This document shows, piece after piece, positions 1-8,707 of a stretch of DNA of 64,000 nucleotides. The position numbers and the translations under genes were made by a program. Within the stretch, counting starts at the first letter, position 1. Each line of letters opens with the position of its first letter. Below the pieces are notes generated by a model. It had not been told where the DNA came from. It ran no database searches and saw nothing but the letters and a program-made list of their open reading frames with translations. Source of the DNA: an uncultured Oscillospiraceae bacterium. Its GTDB lineage: Bacteria; Bacillota; Clostridia; Oscillospirales; Ruminococcaceae. The stretch spans positions 62,001 to 126,000 of the forward strand of contig CAJUPO010000006.1 of the NCBI GenBank assembly GCA_910588145.1, read 5' to 3'.

Positions 1-421
1 TTACATCAAGAAGTCTTGCAGCTATTACCCTAATCGTTAATTCAGTCATTTTCCTGCCTTTTTTGGCATTAATTTTAGAAATATTTCCCCATTTCTGATA
101 AAGCACTATTCCGTATATCAGTCCCTGGAACATTCCGATAAGAGTATACAGCGGCAGAAATGCAGTGCTGGGATGAACAATAAATCCTAAAATATCACAT
201 ATTCCGCCTGCAAAAAAGCTGATTGTCGGACCGTACAGCATTCCGATTGCAGCAATTGCAATAAATGCAAAATTGATTTTGGCAAATGGTATTTCAATTG
301 TATACGTTTCAATAATCATTGAAGCCGCCAATAAAATACCAGTGGTCACAATACAGGTTATTTTTTCTTTTCCCGTAATTTCCCTGAGTGACTGCCTGAA
401 CAAACCTAAAAATTTTTTCAT
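1..421 (-). CDS. folT: Folate-family ECF transporter S component (FolT-like), 3' end cut by the window edge
   Basis: The substrate-binding membrane subunit of an energy-coupling factor transporter, probably for folate. The reading frame starts at ATG 421, seven bases after a strong AAAGGAGG, and runs open to base 2, giving about 140 residues with no stop. The visible protein has a basic N-terminus and several hydrophobic segments. A GMLYGP motif followed by a Gly-rich FFAGGICD stretch and GLIYG is typical of S components of this family. A tetrahydrofolate riboswitch lies directly upstream, which is the main reason to choose folate over other vitamins. It follows pfkA in the same direction with no terminator between, so read-through from pfkA is possible. 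Confidence 0.75.
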   Translation of the reverse strand, partial: MKKFLGLFRQSLREITGKEKITCIVTTGILLAASMIIETYTIEIPFAKINFAFIAIAAIGMLYGPTISFFAGGICDILGFIVHPSTAFLPLYTLIGMFQGLIYGIVLYQKWGNISKINAKKGRKMTELTIRVIAARLLDV

Positions 422-426
422 AAAAA

Positions 427-456
427 TACCTCCTTTGCTGACGTGCACAAAGGAGG
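427..456 (-). promoter_or_regulatory. Hairpin that can hide the folT ribosome binding site
   Basis: On the minus strand CCTCCTTTG (456 to 448) is perfectly complementary to CAAAGGAGG (437 to 429), giving a 9-bp stem with a 10-base loop. The second arm is the Shine-Dalgarno sequence of folT. It sits just downstream of the THF riboswitch, so it is the likely expression platform and would act on translation. Between them, AAGTGTTAACTT (522 to 511) can pair with AAGTTTAACACTT (473 to 461), a possible alternative helix. Confidence 0.7.
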
Positions 457-481
457 CATGAAGTGTTAAACTTCCCTTTAT

Positions 482-585
482 GCATTCAGCGGGTGCGGAA
501 ACAGCACCGCAAGTTAACACTTTTCGTCCCGACAGCAACTCCCCGTCTGCCGAGCACTTTACGCACTGTTTCCTACTCTGATTGC
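482..585 (-). promoter_or_regulatory. Tetrahydrofolate (THF) riboswitch
   Basis: The minus strand carries the family landmarks in order: a closing helix (GCAATCAG at 585-578 with CTGAATGC at 489-482, one mismatch), AGTAG, an 8-bp second helix (GGAAACAG with CTGTTTCC at 504-497), the GTGCGTAAAGTG segment, and the 3' GCGGTG...CCGC element. It lies between pfkA and the folT-like gene, the usual place for this class. Pairings were found by eye; a covariance-model search was not run. Confidence 0.8.
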
Positions 586-611
586 TTATATTCGTATGTT
601 TTCCGATTCAA

Positions 612-1574
612 TCAAAATGCGATTTCATCGGCTATATGATAAAGCTCGTTCTGGAACGGCTTTTTCATAGCTAAAGCTTCCTGGATATCAAAATCCACAA
701 TTTCACTTTTCTGCATACCAACAACACGATTGCCGATACCCTGAGATAAAAGATCAACTGCATAATAGCCCATCTGACTTGCCACAACTCTGTCCCTTAC
801 AGTAGGCGAACCGCCTCTCTGAACATGACCGAGAATAGTTGTTCTTGCTTCAATTCCTGTCTTTTCCTGAAGTGTTCTTGCGATATCATCAGCATGACCG
901 ACACCTTCAGAAACAATTATAATAAAATGCTGTTTTCCTGTTTTTCTTGATTCAAGCATTTTTTTAGCTACATCATCAAGATTATATGGAATTTCGCTTG
1001 TAATTACATAAGTTGCACCGCACGCAACGCCTGTATTAAGAGCAATATAACCTGCTCCTCTGCCCATTACCTCAACAACGCTGCATCTGTCGTGTGACTG
1101 GGATGTATCTCTAAGCTTGTCAACCATTTCCATGGCTGTATTCATAGCTGTATCATATCCGATTGTATAATCAGTACATGAAATATCGTTATCGATTGTA
1201 CCAGGCAGACCAACGCACAGAATGCCCTTCGATGAGAGATCGGCAGCTCCTCTGAATGAACCGTCTCCTCCGATTACTACAATACCTTCAAGACCGAGTT
1301 CTTCACATTTTTCCTTAGCCTTCTGAACGCCCTCTTCAGTTCTGAATTCAGGACATCTTGCAGTATAAAGCATTGTACCGCCTATCTGGATAATATCAGA
1401 AACGCTGCGTTCATTCATTTCAAAAACGTCACCGTTAATAAGACCGTTATATCCTCTGCGGATACCGTACACCTGCATTCCCTTTCTAATAGCTGCTCTT
1501 ACAACTGCTCGAACTGCAGCATTCATACCCGGAGCGTCTCCTCCGCTGGTCAATACACCAATTTTCTTAAGCAT
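612..1574 (-). CDS. pfkA: ATP-dependent 6-phosphofructokinase
   Basis: Phosphorylates fructose 6-phosphate to fructose 1,6-bisphosphate in glycolysis. The protein is 320 residues, the standard length of bacterial PfkA. It shows the N-terminal nucleotide loop (GVLTSGGDAPGMN, 6-18), GGDG at 102-105, which marks ATP rather than pyrophosphate as donor, and the catalytic TIDND at 126-130. The start at 1574 was chosen because AGGAG lies seven bases upstream; an earlier in-frame ATG at 1595 has no such site. It is the last gene of the hprK-to-pfkA run, 133 bases after dnaE, and has its own sigma-A-like promoter in that gap. Confidence 0.97.
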   Translation of the reverse strand: MLKKIGVLTSGGDAPGMNAAVRAVVRAAIRKGMQVYGIRRGYNGLINGDVFEMNERSVSDIIQIGGTMLYTARCPEFRTEEGVQKAKEKCEELGLEGIVVIGGDGSFRGAADLSSKGILCVGLPGTIDNDISCTDYTIGYDTAMNTAMEMVDKLRDTSQSHDRCSVVEVMGRGAGYIALNTGVACGATYVITSEIPYNLDDVAKKMLESRKTGKQHFIIIVSEGVGHADDIARTLQEKTGIEARTTILGHVQRGGSPTVRDRVVASQMGYYAVDLLSQGIGNRVVGMQKSEIVDFDIQEALAMKKPFQNELYHIADEIAF

Positions 1575-1622
1575 ATTAAAACTCCTATCCGCCATTAAGC
1601 ATTTTTTTCAATACCATATATT

Positions 1623-1650
1623 ATTTTACTACATTTCAGATTTTTGTCAA
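1623..1650 (-). promoter_or_regulatory. Predicted sigma-A promoter of pfkA
   Basis: Minus-strand TTGACA (1650-1645), a 16-base spacer and TAAAAT (1628-1623), in the gap between dnaE and pfkA. It would let pfkA be transcribed apart from the upstream operon. Confidence 0.6.
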
Positions 1651-1707
1651 GTAATTTTCAATAAAATAACCCAAAGTTTAAAAAAATATTCATAAAATCT
1701 AAAATTA

Positions 1708-4700
1708 TCAGTCAATAAGACCTATTTTGTCACACCCAACTGTACTAATCAGTCTTTCGATAAGCTCTTCTGTAAGATTTATACCTATTATGTTTTTAGG
1801 ACGAACATATTTTTTCAGATCTGTTACATAAAAACATACTTCACGCTTTCCAGGATACTCAGACATAACTGTAATCAGCTTACTAAATATTTCTTTTTCA
1901 GCAGAATTAATTTTTATGCACAGACGTTTTGATTTAATGATGCTGTTAAATTCTTCCTCATCAAACAAATTATCACAAATCAAAGAAAAGGAACCCGAAG
2001 ATTTTGCTGAAATTTTGCCCTTTACATAAACTACGCTTCCGTATTCAAGCTTATTTTCATATTTTTTATATGTTTCAGGAAAAAAGGTAACGTTAATGCT
2101 CCCAACTGTATCCTGTAAATTCACAAAAGCCATCTTCTTACCAGTTGATGTATATCTGACTGTTACATCATCGACTGCACCAATAAACCCATTGGTCACA
2201 TTCTTTTTTAGGCTTCTCTTTTCAAATTCCTCACCAAGATAAGATGAATCTGGAATTTTCATAAGCCTGATATACTTTATATACGGATCAAGGGGATGAC
2301 CTGATATATACATTCCGGTAGCATATTTTTCAAAGCACAAAATATCCGCATGACGAAATTCTTCCTCAGCTTTGAATTTAATTTCTGACTGACCGCTTTC
2401 CGATTCACCTGAAAACAGATCAAGCTGACCTTCAATACTGTGTTTTGCAAAATCATCTGCGCTGTCCATAAGATATTCATAATTTCGCATCATCTGACGC
2501 CGATTGGCTCCAAGCCCGTCAAATGCCCCTGATTTTATCAAGTATTCGACGCAAACCTTGCTGACATTAATATTTACTGTTCTTTCGCAAAAATTCTGGA
2601 GAGAATGAAAATCTCCGTTCTTTTCCCGTTCAGAAATTATATCCCTTATAACACCTAATCCGAGATTTTTTACCGCCAGAAGGCCATATCTGATATGCTC
2701 CCCTTCTACCCGAAATTCAGCCTGGCTTTTATTTATGTCAGGTCTGAGAATTTTAATTTTTGCGCTCCTGCATTCCTCAACGTACTCAATCAGCTTATCA
2801 GTATTTCCGATAACGCTTGACATTAGCGCCGCCATATACTCCTTAAAATAGTGGTATTTCAGGTAAGCGGTCTGATACGCAAGATAAGCATATGCGGCGG
2901 CATGGGATTTATTAAACGCATAAGAAGCAAAACCGACCATTTCATCAAAAATTTCATTGGCAGTTTGCTCATCCACTCCATTAGCAACTGCTCCGCAGCA
3001 GCTTGCATTGCCGTCAGAATTCTTTTCGCCGTAAATAAAGCTGCTGCGTTCTTTCTGCATAACATCATGCTTTTTCTTAGCCATAGCACGTCTTACAAGG
3101 TCAGCTCTTCCATATGAATAGCCTGCAAGAACCCTGCAAATTTCCATAACCTGTTCCTGATAAACCATACAACCGTATGTTACTTCAAGAATAGGTTTTA
3201 AAAGAGGATGCTTATACTTAATTTTATCCGGGTTATGCTTGTTTTCTATATACCGTGGTATTGATTCAGAAGGACCCGGCCGGTAAAGCGAAATTACCGC
3301 AATAAGATCCTCAATGCTTTCCGGACGAAGCCTGCTTAATACCCGTCTCATTCCGGCGCTTTCAAACTGAAAAACACCTGAAGTTTTCCCGCAGGACATC
3401 ATATGAAACACTTCTTTGTCTTCTATTGAAACAGAATCAATACTGAAATCCGGATTACTCTTATGAATTTCATTTACACTGTATTTTATAACGGTAAGGT
3501 TACGCAGACCTAAAAAATCCATTTTTAAAAGTCCCAGACTTTCAAGAGCCGTCATTGTATACTGGGTAACAACAGCGTCACCGCTCTTTTTTATCGGTAC
3601 AAAGTCCGTTACATCTGACGCTGAAATAACAACGCCCGCCGCATGAACCGAATCGTTTCTTGGCATTCCCTCAATCTTCATTGAAAGATCAAGCAAGCGC
3701 TTTGCAGAATGATTTGTTTCATACAATTTCTTAAGATCAGGATTTTTATTAATCGCATGAGAAATGGTTATATTTAGTTCCTTAGGAATCATTACAGCAA
3801 TATCGTTGCGGAATTTGTTCTCAAGACCTATTGCTCGTCCAACGTCACGGACAGCTGCTCTGGCTTTAAGGGTATCAAAGGCTATTATCTGGGAAACTCT
3901 TTCAGACCCGTATCTGCGCACCACATAGTCAATAACCTGCTGTCTGCCCTCAATACAGAAATCAATATCAAAATCCGGCATACTTACACGCTCTGGATTT
4001 AAAAATCTTTCAAACAGAAGATTATACTTAACAGGATCAATTTCTGTTATACCAATACAATAGGCACATATGCTTCCGGCGCCTGAGCCTCTGCCCGGAC
4101 CTACAGGAATCCCTTTGTCTTTTGCATATTTTACAAAATCCCAGACTATCAGATAATAGTCCACGTATCCCATATCTGTTATTACCTTTAGCTCATAATT
4201 CATTCTGTCTATAACTTCCGTCTGCGGAGCATTACCATATTTGCTTCTTAGACCTTTATAACAAATATCCCTAAAAAAAGCAACATTATCAGATACTCCG
4301 TCCATTTTAAATTCAGGAAGCCGTATTACCCCAAATTCAAATTCAACATTGCACTTTTGGGCAATTTCAGAAGTATTGCGGACTGCTTCAGGCAATCCCG
4401 GAAAAAGAGCATACATTTCCTCTGTGCTTTTAAGATAAAACTCCTCTGTGGGAAACTTCATGCTGTTGGATTCATAAATGGTTTTCTTTATCTGTATGCA
4501 TAAAAGAATATTCTGTATCTCTGCGTCGCTCTTATTTATATAATGAACATCATTAGTTGCAGCAAGGGGAACTCCGGCTTCTCTGGAAATACGGCAAAGC
4601 CCGGGAAGAATGCGTTTCTGCTCTGCAATGCCATGATCCTGTATTTCTATATAATAATTTCCGTCACCGAAAATATCCTTATAACGCAAAGCAGCTTTAA

Positions 4701-5190
4701 CAGCGCCGTCATAATCATCTTCAGACAATCTTCTGGGTACTTCTCCGGCAAGACAGGCTGACAGACATATAAGTCCCCTGCTGTACTTCCTGAGCAGCTC
4801 CTCATCTACTCTCGGCTTTCCGTAAAAACCGTCTGTAAATGCTTCTGATACAAGCTTTATTAAATTACCATACCCCTCATTATTCTTGCAGAGAAGAACT
4901 AAATGATAAGGACGCAAATCATATCTTGAGTCCCTGTCATGGCGTGTACGAGGAGCAACATAAACTTCGCACCCAATTATAGACTTGATTCCGGCAGCTT
5001 TAGCCTTATTATAAAACTCTACAGCTCCGTACATTACTCCATGATCAGTTACAGCAACAGCAGTCTGCCCCAATTCAACCGCTTTTTTTACAAGCTGGTC
5101 TATTCGGCATGCGCCGTCAAGAAGACTGTATTCACTATGAACATGAAGATGTACGAAGCTGTCTTTTTCCATATTTCCATTTACGGACAT
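1708..5190 (-). CDS. dnaE: DNA polymerase III subunit alpha
   Basis: Replicative DNA polymerase of the DnaE class, 1160 residues. The N-terminus is a PHP domain (HVHSEYSLLDGA near residue 20, VTDHG further on). The polymerase core carries the catalytic PDFDIDF near residue 405 and GPGRGSGAGS before it. A helix-hairpin-helix region and a C-terminal OB fold (GAVDDVTVRYTSTGKKMAF region) follow. The start at ATG 5190 uses AGGTGCGG just upstream; GTG 5199 and ATG 5172 are alternatives. It starts right after the whiA stop, as in many clostridia where whiA, dnaE and pfkA are adjacent. Confidence 0.95.
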   Translation of the reverse strand: MSVNGNMEKDSFVHLHVHSEYSLLDGACRIDQLVKKAVELGQTAVAVTDHGVMYGAVEFYNKAKAAGIKSIIGCEVYVAPRTRHDRDSRYDLRPYHLVLLCKNNEGYGNLIKLVSEAFTDGFYGKPRVDEELLRKYSRGLICLSACLAGEVPRRLSEDDYDGAVKAALRYKDIFGDGNYYIEIQDHGIAEQKRILPGLCRISREAGVPLAATNDVHYINKSDAEIQNILLCIQIKKTIYESNSMKFPTEEFYLKSTEEMYALFPGLPEAVRNTSEIAQKCNVEFEFGVIRLPEFKMDGVSDNVAFFRDICYKGLRSKYGNAPQTEVIDRMNYELKVITDMGYVDYYLIVWDFVKYAKDKGIPVGPGRGSGAGSICAYCIGITEIDPVKYNLLFERFLNPERVSMPDFDIDFCIEGRQQVIDYVVRRYGSERVSQIIAFDTLKARAAVRDVGRAIGLENKFRNDIAVMIPKELNITISHAINKNPDLKKLYETNHSAKRLLDLSMKIEGMPRNDSVHAAGVVISASDVTDFVPIKKSGDAVVTQYTMTALESLGLLKMDFLGLRNLTVIKYSVNEIHKSNPDFSIDSVSIEDKEVFHMMSCGKTSGVFQFESAGMRRVLSRLRPESIEDLIAVISLYRPGPSESIPRYIENKHNPDKIKYKHPLLKPILEVTYGCMVYQEQVMEICRVLAGYSYGRADLVRRAMAKKKHDVMQKERSSFIYGEKNSDGNASCCGAVANGVDEQTANEIFDEMVGFASYAFNKSHAAAYAYLAYQTAYLKYHYFKEYMAALMSSVIGNTDKLIEYVEECRSAKIKILRPDINKSQAEFRVEGEHIRYGLLAVKNLGLGVIRDIISEREKNGDFHSLQNFCERTVNINVSKVCVEYLIKSGAFDGLGANRRQMMRNYEYLMDSADDFAKHSIEGQLDLFSGESESGQSEIKFKAEEEFRHADILCFEKYATGMYISGHPLDPYIKYIRLMKIPDSSYLGEEFEKRSLKKNVTNGFIGAVDDVTVRYTSTGKKMAFVNLQDTVGSINVTFFPETYKKYENKLEYGSVVYVKGKISAKSSGSFSLICDNLFDEEEFNSIIKSKRLCIKINSAEKEIFSKLITVMSEYPGKREVCFYVTDLKKYVRPKNIIGINLTEELIERLISTVGCDKIGLID

Positions 5191-5199
5191 AATCCGCAC

Positions 5200-6111
5200 C
5201 TAAACCTTTTTTCTTATTTCATCGGCTGCTGCGGCAATTCGCTGAAAACGCTTTGTAACACCTGAGCGGCCAATGGGTTTTTCCAGAAGTTCTCCTATTT
5301 CCGAAAGACTGTATTCAGGATTCTCAATACGCAAAGCCGCAACTTCCCTCAGATCCGGAGACAGTTTATCAAATTCTCCGCTGAGCTTTATTACATTTAT
5401 GTCTTCAATCTGCCTTAACGCCGCAGAAATAACCTTGTCAATATTAGCAGAATCGCAGTTAGCAATCCTGTTAACCTTATTTCTTACATCCTTATAAATC
5501 TTAATATTCATAAGGTCGATAGTGCTCTGTCTTGCGCCTATAAAAGTAAGAATGTCTTCTATATTTTCACTGTCCTTTATATACAAAACACTGCTGTTTT
5601 TACGCTCGGCGTATCCAGCTTCAATACCGAGATTAAGTAATATGCCGTTTAAATCATCAGCAAGCTTTTTTTCCGCAATACTAAACTCAAGATGATATTC
5701 CTTATAAGGATTACTTACACTTCCGCACACAAAGAAAACGCCTGCAAGAAATGAATTAAGACTGTTATTTACAATATTTTTCAGATTTATTTTTCTTTTA
5801 TAAACATCGATATCGTATTCCCTAAGAATATTTTTAACAGTATCCGAGTTATTTATTGAAAGATTATACACTGAAACATTATTTCTTTTTCTTCCCGATT
5901 CAACTGATGGTAATGCACCTTTTCCGAATATCCTTTCAAAAAGATTTTCAAGAAGACCGGCAAATCCAAGTGATTCAGTACTGAAAGAAATATGATTGTC
6001 TGAAATACTGCGGCAGTACAGAACAGCTCCGTAAAGGCAGGCATACATTTTATCACGGTCAGTTATTCCAGAGCAAAGCTCCTCTTTTACATCATTTGAA
6101 AAGGACGCCAT
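5200..6111 (-). CDS. whiA: DNA-binding protein WhiA
   Basis: A 303-residue WhiA homologue, the conserved Gram-positive DNA-binding protein known from Streptomyces sporulation and Bacillus division. It begins with MASFSNDVKEEL. The middle contains the degenerate LAGLIDADG-like segment (LAGVFFVCGSVSNP). The C-terminal helix-turn-helix carries LSEIGELLEKPIGRSGVTKRF. GGGAGG precedes the start. It lies 14 bases after rapZ. In many Firmicutes yvcK sits between these two genes, but there is no room for it here. Confidence 0.95.
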   Translation of the reverse strand: MASFSNDVKEELCSGITDRDKMYACLYGAVLYCRSISDNHISFSTESLGFAGLLENLFERIFGKGALPSVESGRKRNNVSVYNLSINNSDTVKNILREYDIDVYKRKINLKNIVNNSLNSFLAGVFFVCGSVSNPYKEYHLEFSIAEKKLADDLNGILLNLGIEAGYAERKNSSVLYIKDSENIEDILTFIGARQSTIDLMNIKIYKDVRNKVNRIANCDSANIDKVISAALRQIEDINVIKLSGEFDKLSPDLREVAALRIENPEYSLSEIGELLEKPIGRSGVTKRFQRIAAAADEIRKKV

Positions 6112-6125
6112 TGGCTTATCCTCCC

Positions 6126-7007
6126 TTATGTTCTGTAATAGCTTATATCCTTGCCTATATCCCTATGGCTTTTCTGAACTCTAAATCCTTTCTGGCTAAG
6201 GTAATCAGAAATAAGCTCGGTAAAGGTAATAGAACGGTGCTTGCCTCCGGTACAGCCAAAGCATACTACAAGCTGACTCTTACCCTCATGAACATACAGG
6301 GGGATAAGAAAATCAAGCAGATCCTTTATTTTATCCATTAGCTGGCACGACTGCTGAAAACTCATTACATAATCACGAACTTCATGATCGCATCCGGTCT
6401 GAGCACGCAGCTCCTTGATATAGTAGGGATTCGGCAGACATCTTACATCAAATACAAGATCCGCTTCAGTAGAAACTCCGTACTTATATCCGAAAGACAT
6501 AACCTTTATTATCATTGAATCGCTGTTCTTTTCAAGAAATAATCCCTTGATTTCTTCTTTAAGCTGGGATGTTGAAAGGTAAGAGGATTCAATATAGTAA
6601 TCGGCAACTTCTCTCAGAGTGCTTAGCTGCTCTCTTTCAAAAGCAATTGCCTTATGCAGACAGCTTCCGAATTTATCGTCAAGGGGATGCTTTCTTCTTG
6701 TTTCCTTATATCGCTTAATTATAATCTCATCGTTGGCTTCAAGATAAAGTATCTTTACATCAATATCCTTATTTTCACGCAGTATCTTCCATCTATCAAA
6801 TATCTCGCTGAACATTTCTCCGGAACGTATATCTACCGCAATTGCAACACGCTCAAGCTGGCCGTTGGAATGTCTGCAAATATCAGCAAATTTAGTTAAA
6901 AGCTGAGGCGGCATATTATCTATACAATAAAAACCAATATCCTCAAGCACATTCATAGCGCAGGATTTTCCTGAACCGGACATACCCGTAACAATAACAA
7001 ACTGCAT
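6126..7007 (-). CDS. rapZ: RNase adapter / nucleotide-binding protein RapZ
   Basis: A 293-residue P-loop protein of the RapZ (YvcJ) family. Walker A GMSGSGKS lies at residues 8-15 and the family signature GCTGGKHRS near residue 250. In E. coli RapZ controls decay of GlmZ; in Firmicutes the role is less clear. The start follows GGAGG by seven bases. It lies 16 bases after murB and 14 bases before whiA, inside the hprK-to-pfkA operon. Confidence 0.95.
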   Translation of the reverse strand: MQFVIVTGMSGSGKSCAMNVLEDIGFYCIDNMPPQLLTKFADICRHSNGQLERVAIAVDIRSGEMFSEIFDRWKILRENKDIDVKILYLEANDEIIIKRYKETRRKHPLDDKFGSCLHKAIAFEREQLSTLREVADYYIESSYLSTSQLKEEIKGLFLEKNSDSMIIKVMSFGYKYGVSTEADLVFDVRCLPNPYYIKELRAQTGCDHEVRDYVMSFQQSCQLMDKIKDLLDFLIPLYVHEGKSQLVVCFGCTGGKHRSITFTELISDYLSQKGFRVQKSHRDIGKDISYYRT

Positions 7008-7023
7008 AATACTCTACCTCCGA

Positions 7024-7941
7024 CTATATTTCTCCAAGGATTTCCGGCTCAAGCTCAAGGACATAGCCTGTTTCCTTCTCAACATGACATTTCACTTTTC
7101 CGGCAAGCTCAAGTATGTCCCTGGAGGTTGCTCCGCCCTTATTAATTATAAATCCGCTGTGTTTAGTGCTGACTTCAGCTCCTCCTACGGATACACCCTT
7201 TAGTCCGCACTGTTCTATAAGCAGTGAAGCATAACTTCCCTCAGGTCTTTTAAATGTACTTCCGGCGCTTGGAAAATTAAGCGGCTGCTTTTCTTTTCTT
7301 TTCCCCAAAAGCTCATGCATTCTGCTGCGGATTTTTCCGGATTCGCCCTTCTTCAAACCAATAATCATATCTGTAATAATATAATCAGGATTTTCGGAAA
7401 ATATACTGCTTCTGTATGTCAGTTTCATATCTTTTCTATCTATACTTTTTAAAGATAGATTTTCATCAATATAATGTGCTGACACAATAACATCATTCAT
7501 TTCTCCGCCATAAGCCCCTGCGTTCATATACAGAGCGCCCCCTGCCGTGCCCGGAATACCAAAAGCAAATTCAAGACCAGTAAGTTCATTTTTTAGTGCA
7601 AAAGAACATAAATCAGCGATAGAAGTCCCGGCTTCACAATAAATCATGTCGTCATCAATAAGCCTTATACCTGACAAATCCGGACCCATCAGAAGAATAA
7701 CTCCGTCGTACCCCTTATCAGAAGCTATAATATTACTGCCTTTTCCCAAGACATAATAAGGAATGCTCTCGCCCTTCATAAAATGAAGAAGCTTGATCAG
7801 GGAATCTGAGGAAGTAACTGATACCATAGCACGGCATAGTCCGCCGACTTTGAAAGTTGTATATTCCGCAAGGGAAACATCTGTCCTGCATTCGCATTCT
7901 ATTTCAGAACATAGAGCATTAAGCCTTGAAATGTATGACAT
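7024..7941 (-). CDS. murB: UDP-N-acetylenolpyruvoylglucosamine reductase
   Basis: FAD enzyme that reduces UDP-GlcNAc-enolpyruvate to UDP-MurNAc in cytoplasmic peptidoglycan synthesis. The protein is 305 residues. The FAD-binding segments are visible (TTFKVGG near 29, GKGSNI, GIPGTAGGALYMNAGAYGGE in the middle), as is the catalytic serine region SAGSTFKRPEG. The C-terminal EPEI fits the family. The type II length and layout match other Firmicutes. A GGAGAG site precedes the start. It sits between the PHP phosphatase gene and rapZ in one operon. Confidence 0.95.
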   Translation of the reverse strand: MSYISRLNALCSEIECECRTDVSLAEYTTFKVGGLCRAMVSVTSSDSLIKLLHFMKGESIPYYVLGKGSNIIASDKGYDGVILLMGPDLSGIRLIDDDMIYCEAGTSIADLCSFALKNELTGLEFAFGIPGTAGGALYMNAGAYGGEMNDVIVSAHYIDENLSLKSIDRKDMKLTYRSSIFSENPDYIITDMIIGLKKGESGKIRSRMHELLGKRKEKQPLNFPSAGSTFKRPEGSYASLLIEQCGLKGVSVGGAEVSTKHSGFIINKGGATSRDILELAGKVKCHVEKETGYVLELEPEILGEI

Positions 7942-7968
7942 AAATTATCTCTCCAAATATAGTAAATT

Positions 7969-8682
7969 TTAATTTCGTTTTCCTGATATATATTCGATTA
8001 CACGTTCCGCATCAGCGTTAAATATAAGTTTTTCAGGAAATTCCACTGCTTTTATAAGCTCCTCTGATACGGTTGTTTTACCTATAAGACTGCAATAATG
8101 AGCGTCAGTATTGACTACAATATTTGTTTCCATTTTCTTGCATATCTTCAGCAGTTCAAATGCATTTTCCCTGGAACCAGGCTTATAAGTCAATGAGCTT
8201 TCATTTATCTCAATAAACCTGTTATATTCCTTGCAAACTCCGGCTATTTTTTCAAAATCAACAGGATAATTTCTTGTCGTACAGTGCCCTATTGCATCTA
8301 CTGCCCTGTTATTTTTTATAAGATTTATATATGCATTTGTATTCTCTTCAACAGTTCCGGGCTTTATCACCGGTATATGACAAGAAGCCACAACCCATTC
8401 AATGTCCTTAAGATCGAAGTCAGTCATATCAATATTCCCGTCAAAGGACATTATATTAGCTTCAACACCCTTAAGAACCCTTACTCCGCATATTTTTTCC
8501 GGAAGTACATGAAGGTTATGAAAATGCCATACATGAGGCGCATCGGGCATTGAAGGAGCATGATCCGTAAGAGCAAATGCCTTAACGCCTTTTTCTGCCG
8601 CAGCTTCAGTCATCTCCTTTACCGTTGAGTACGCATGGCTTGACGCTATTGAATGACAATGAAGATCCGCTTCAATCAGCAC
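7969..8682 (-). CDS. PHP-domain phosphatase (YcdX-like)
   Basis: A 237-residue metal-dependent PHP-domain protein. Metal-ligand motifs appear in order: DLHCHS near residue 7, LTDHAPSMPDAPH near 39, GVEAN near 71, a CHIP segment, GHCTTRNYP and NTDAHYC near the C-terminus. This layout fits the YcdX/histidinol-phosphatase-like branch. The true substrate is unknown, and a phosphatase role is inferred. The start is GTG 8682, with AAAGGA nine bases upstream. It lies between hprK and murB in the same operon. Confidence 0.85.
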   Translation of the reverse strand: MLIEADLHCHSIASSHAYSTVKEMTEAAAEKGVKAFALTDHAPSMPDAPHVWHFHNLHVLPEKICGVRVLKGVEANIMSFDGNIDMTDFDLKDIEWVVASCHIPVIKPGTVEENTNAYINLIKNNRAVDAIGHCTTRNYPVDFEKIAGVCKEYNRFIEINESSLTYKPGSRENAFELLKICKKMETNIVVNTDAHYCSLIGKTTVSEELIKAVEFPEKLIFNADAERVIEYISGKRN

Positions 8683-8707
8683 TATGCAACATCCTTTCAG
8701 TTAAAAA

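Noticed and set aside
585..615. A -10-like TATAAG (590-585, minus) as a dedicated folT promoter
   Set aside because: Transcription would begin inside the first helix of the THF riboswitch, which must be transcribed whole; the -35 spacing is also poor.
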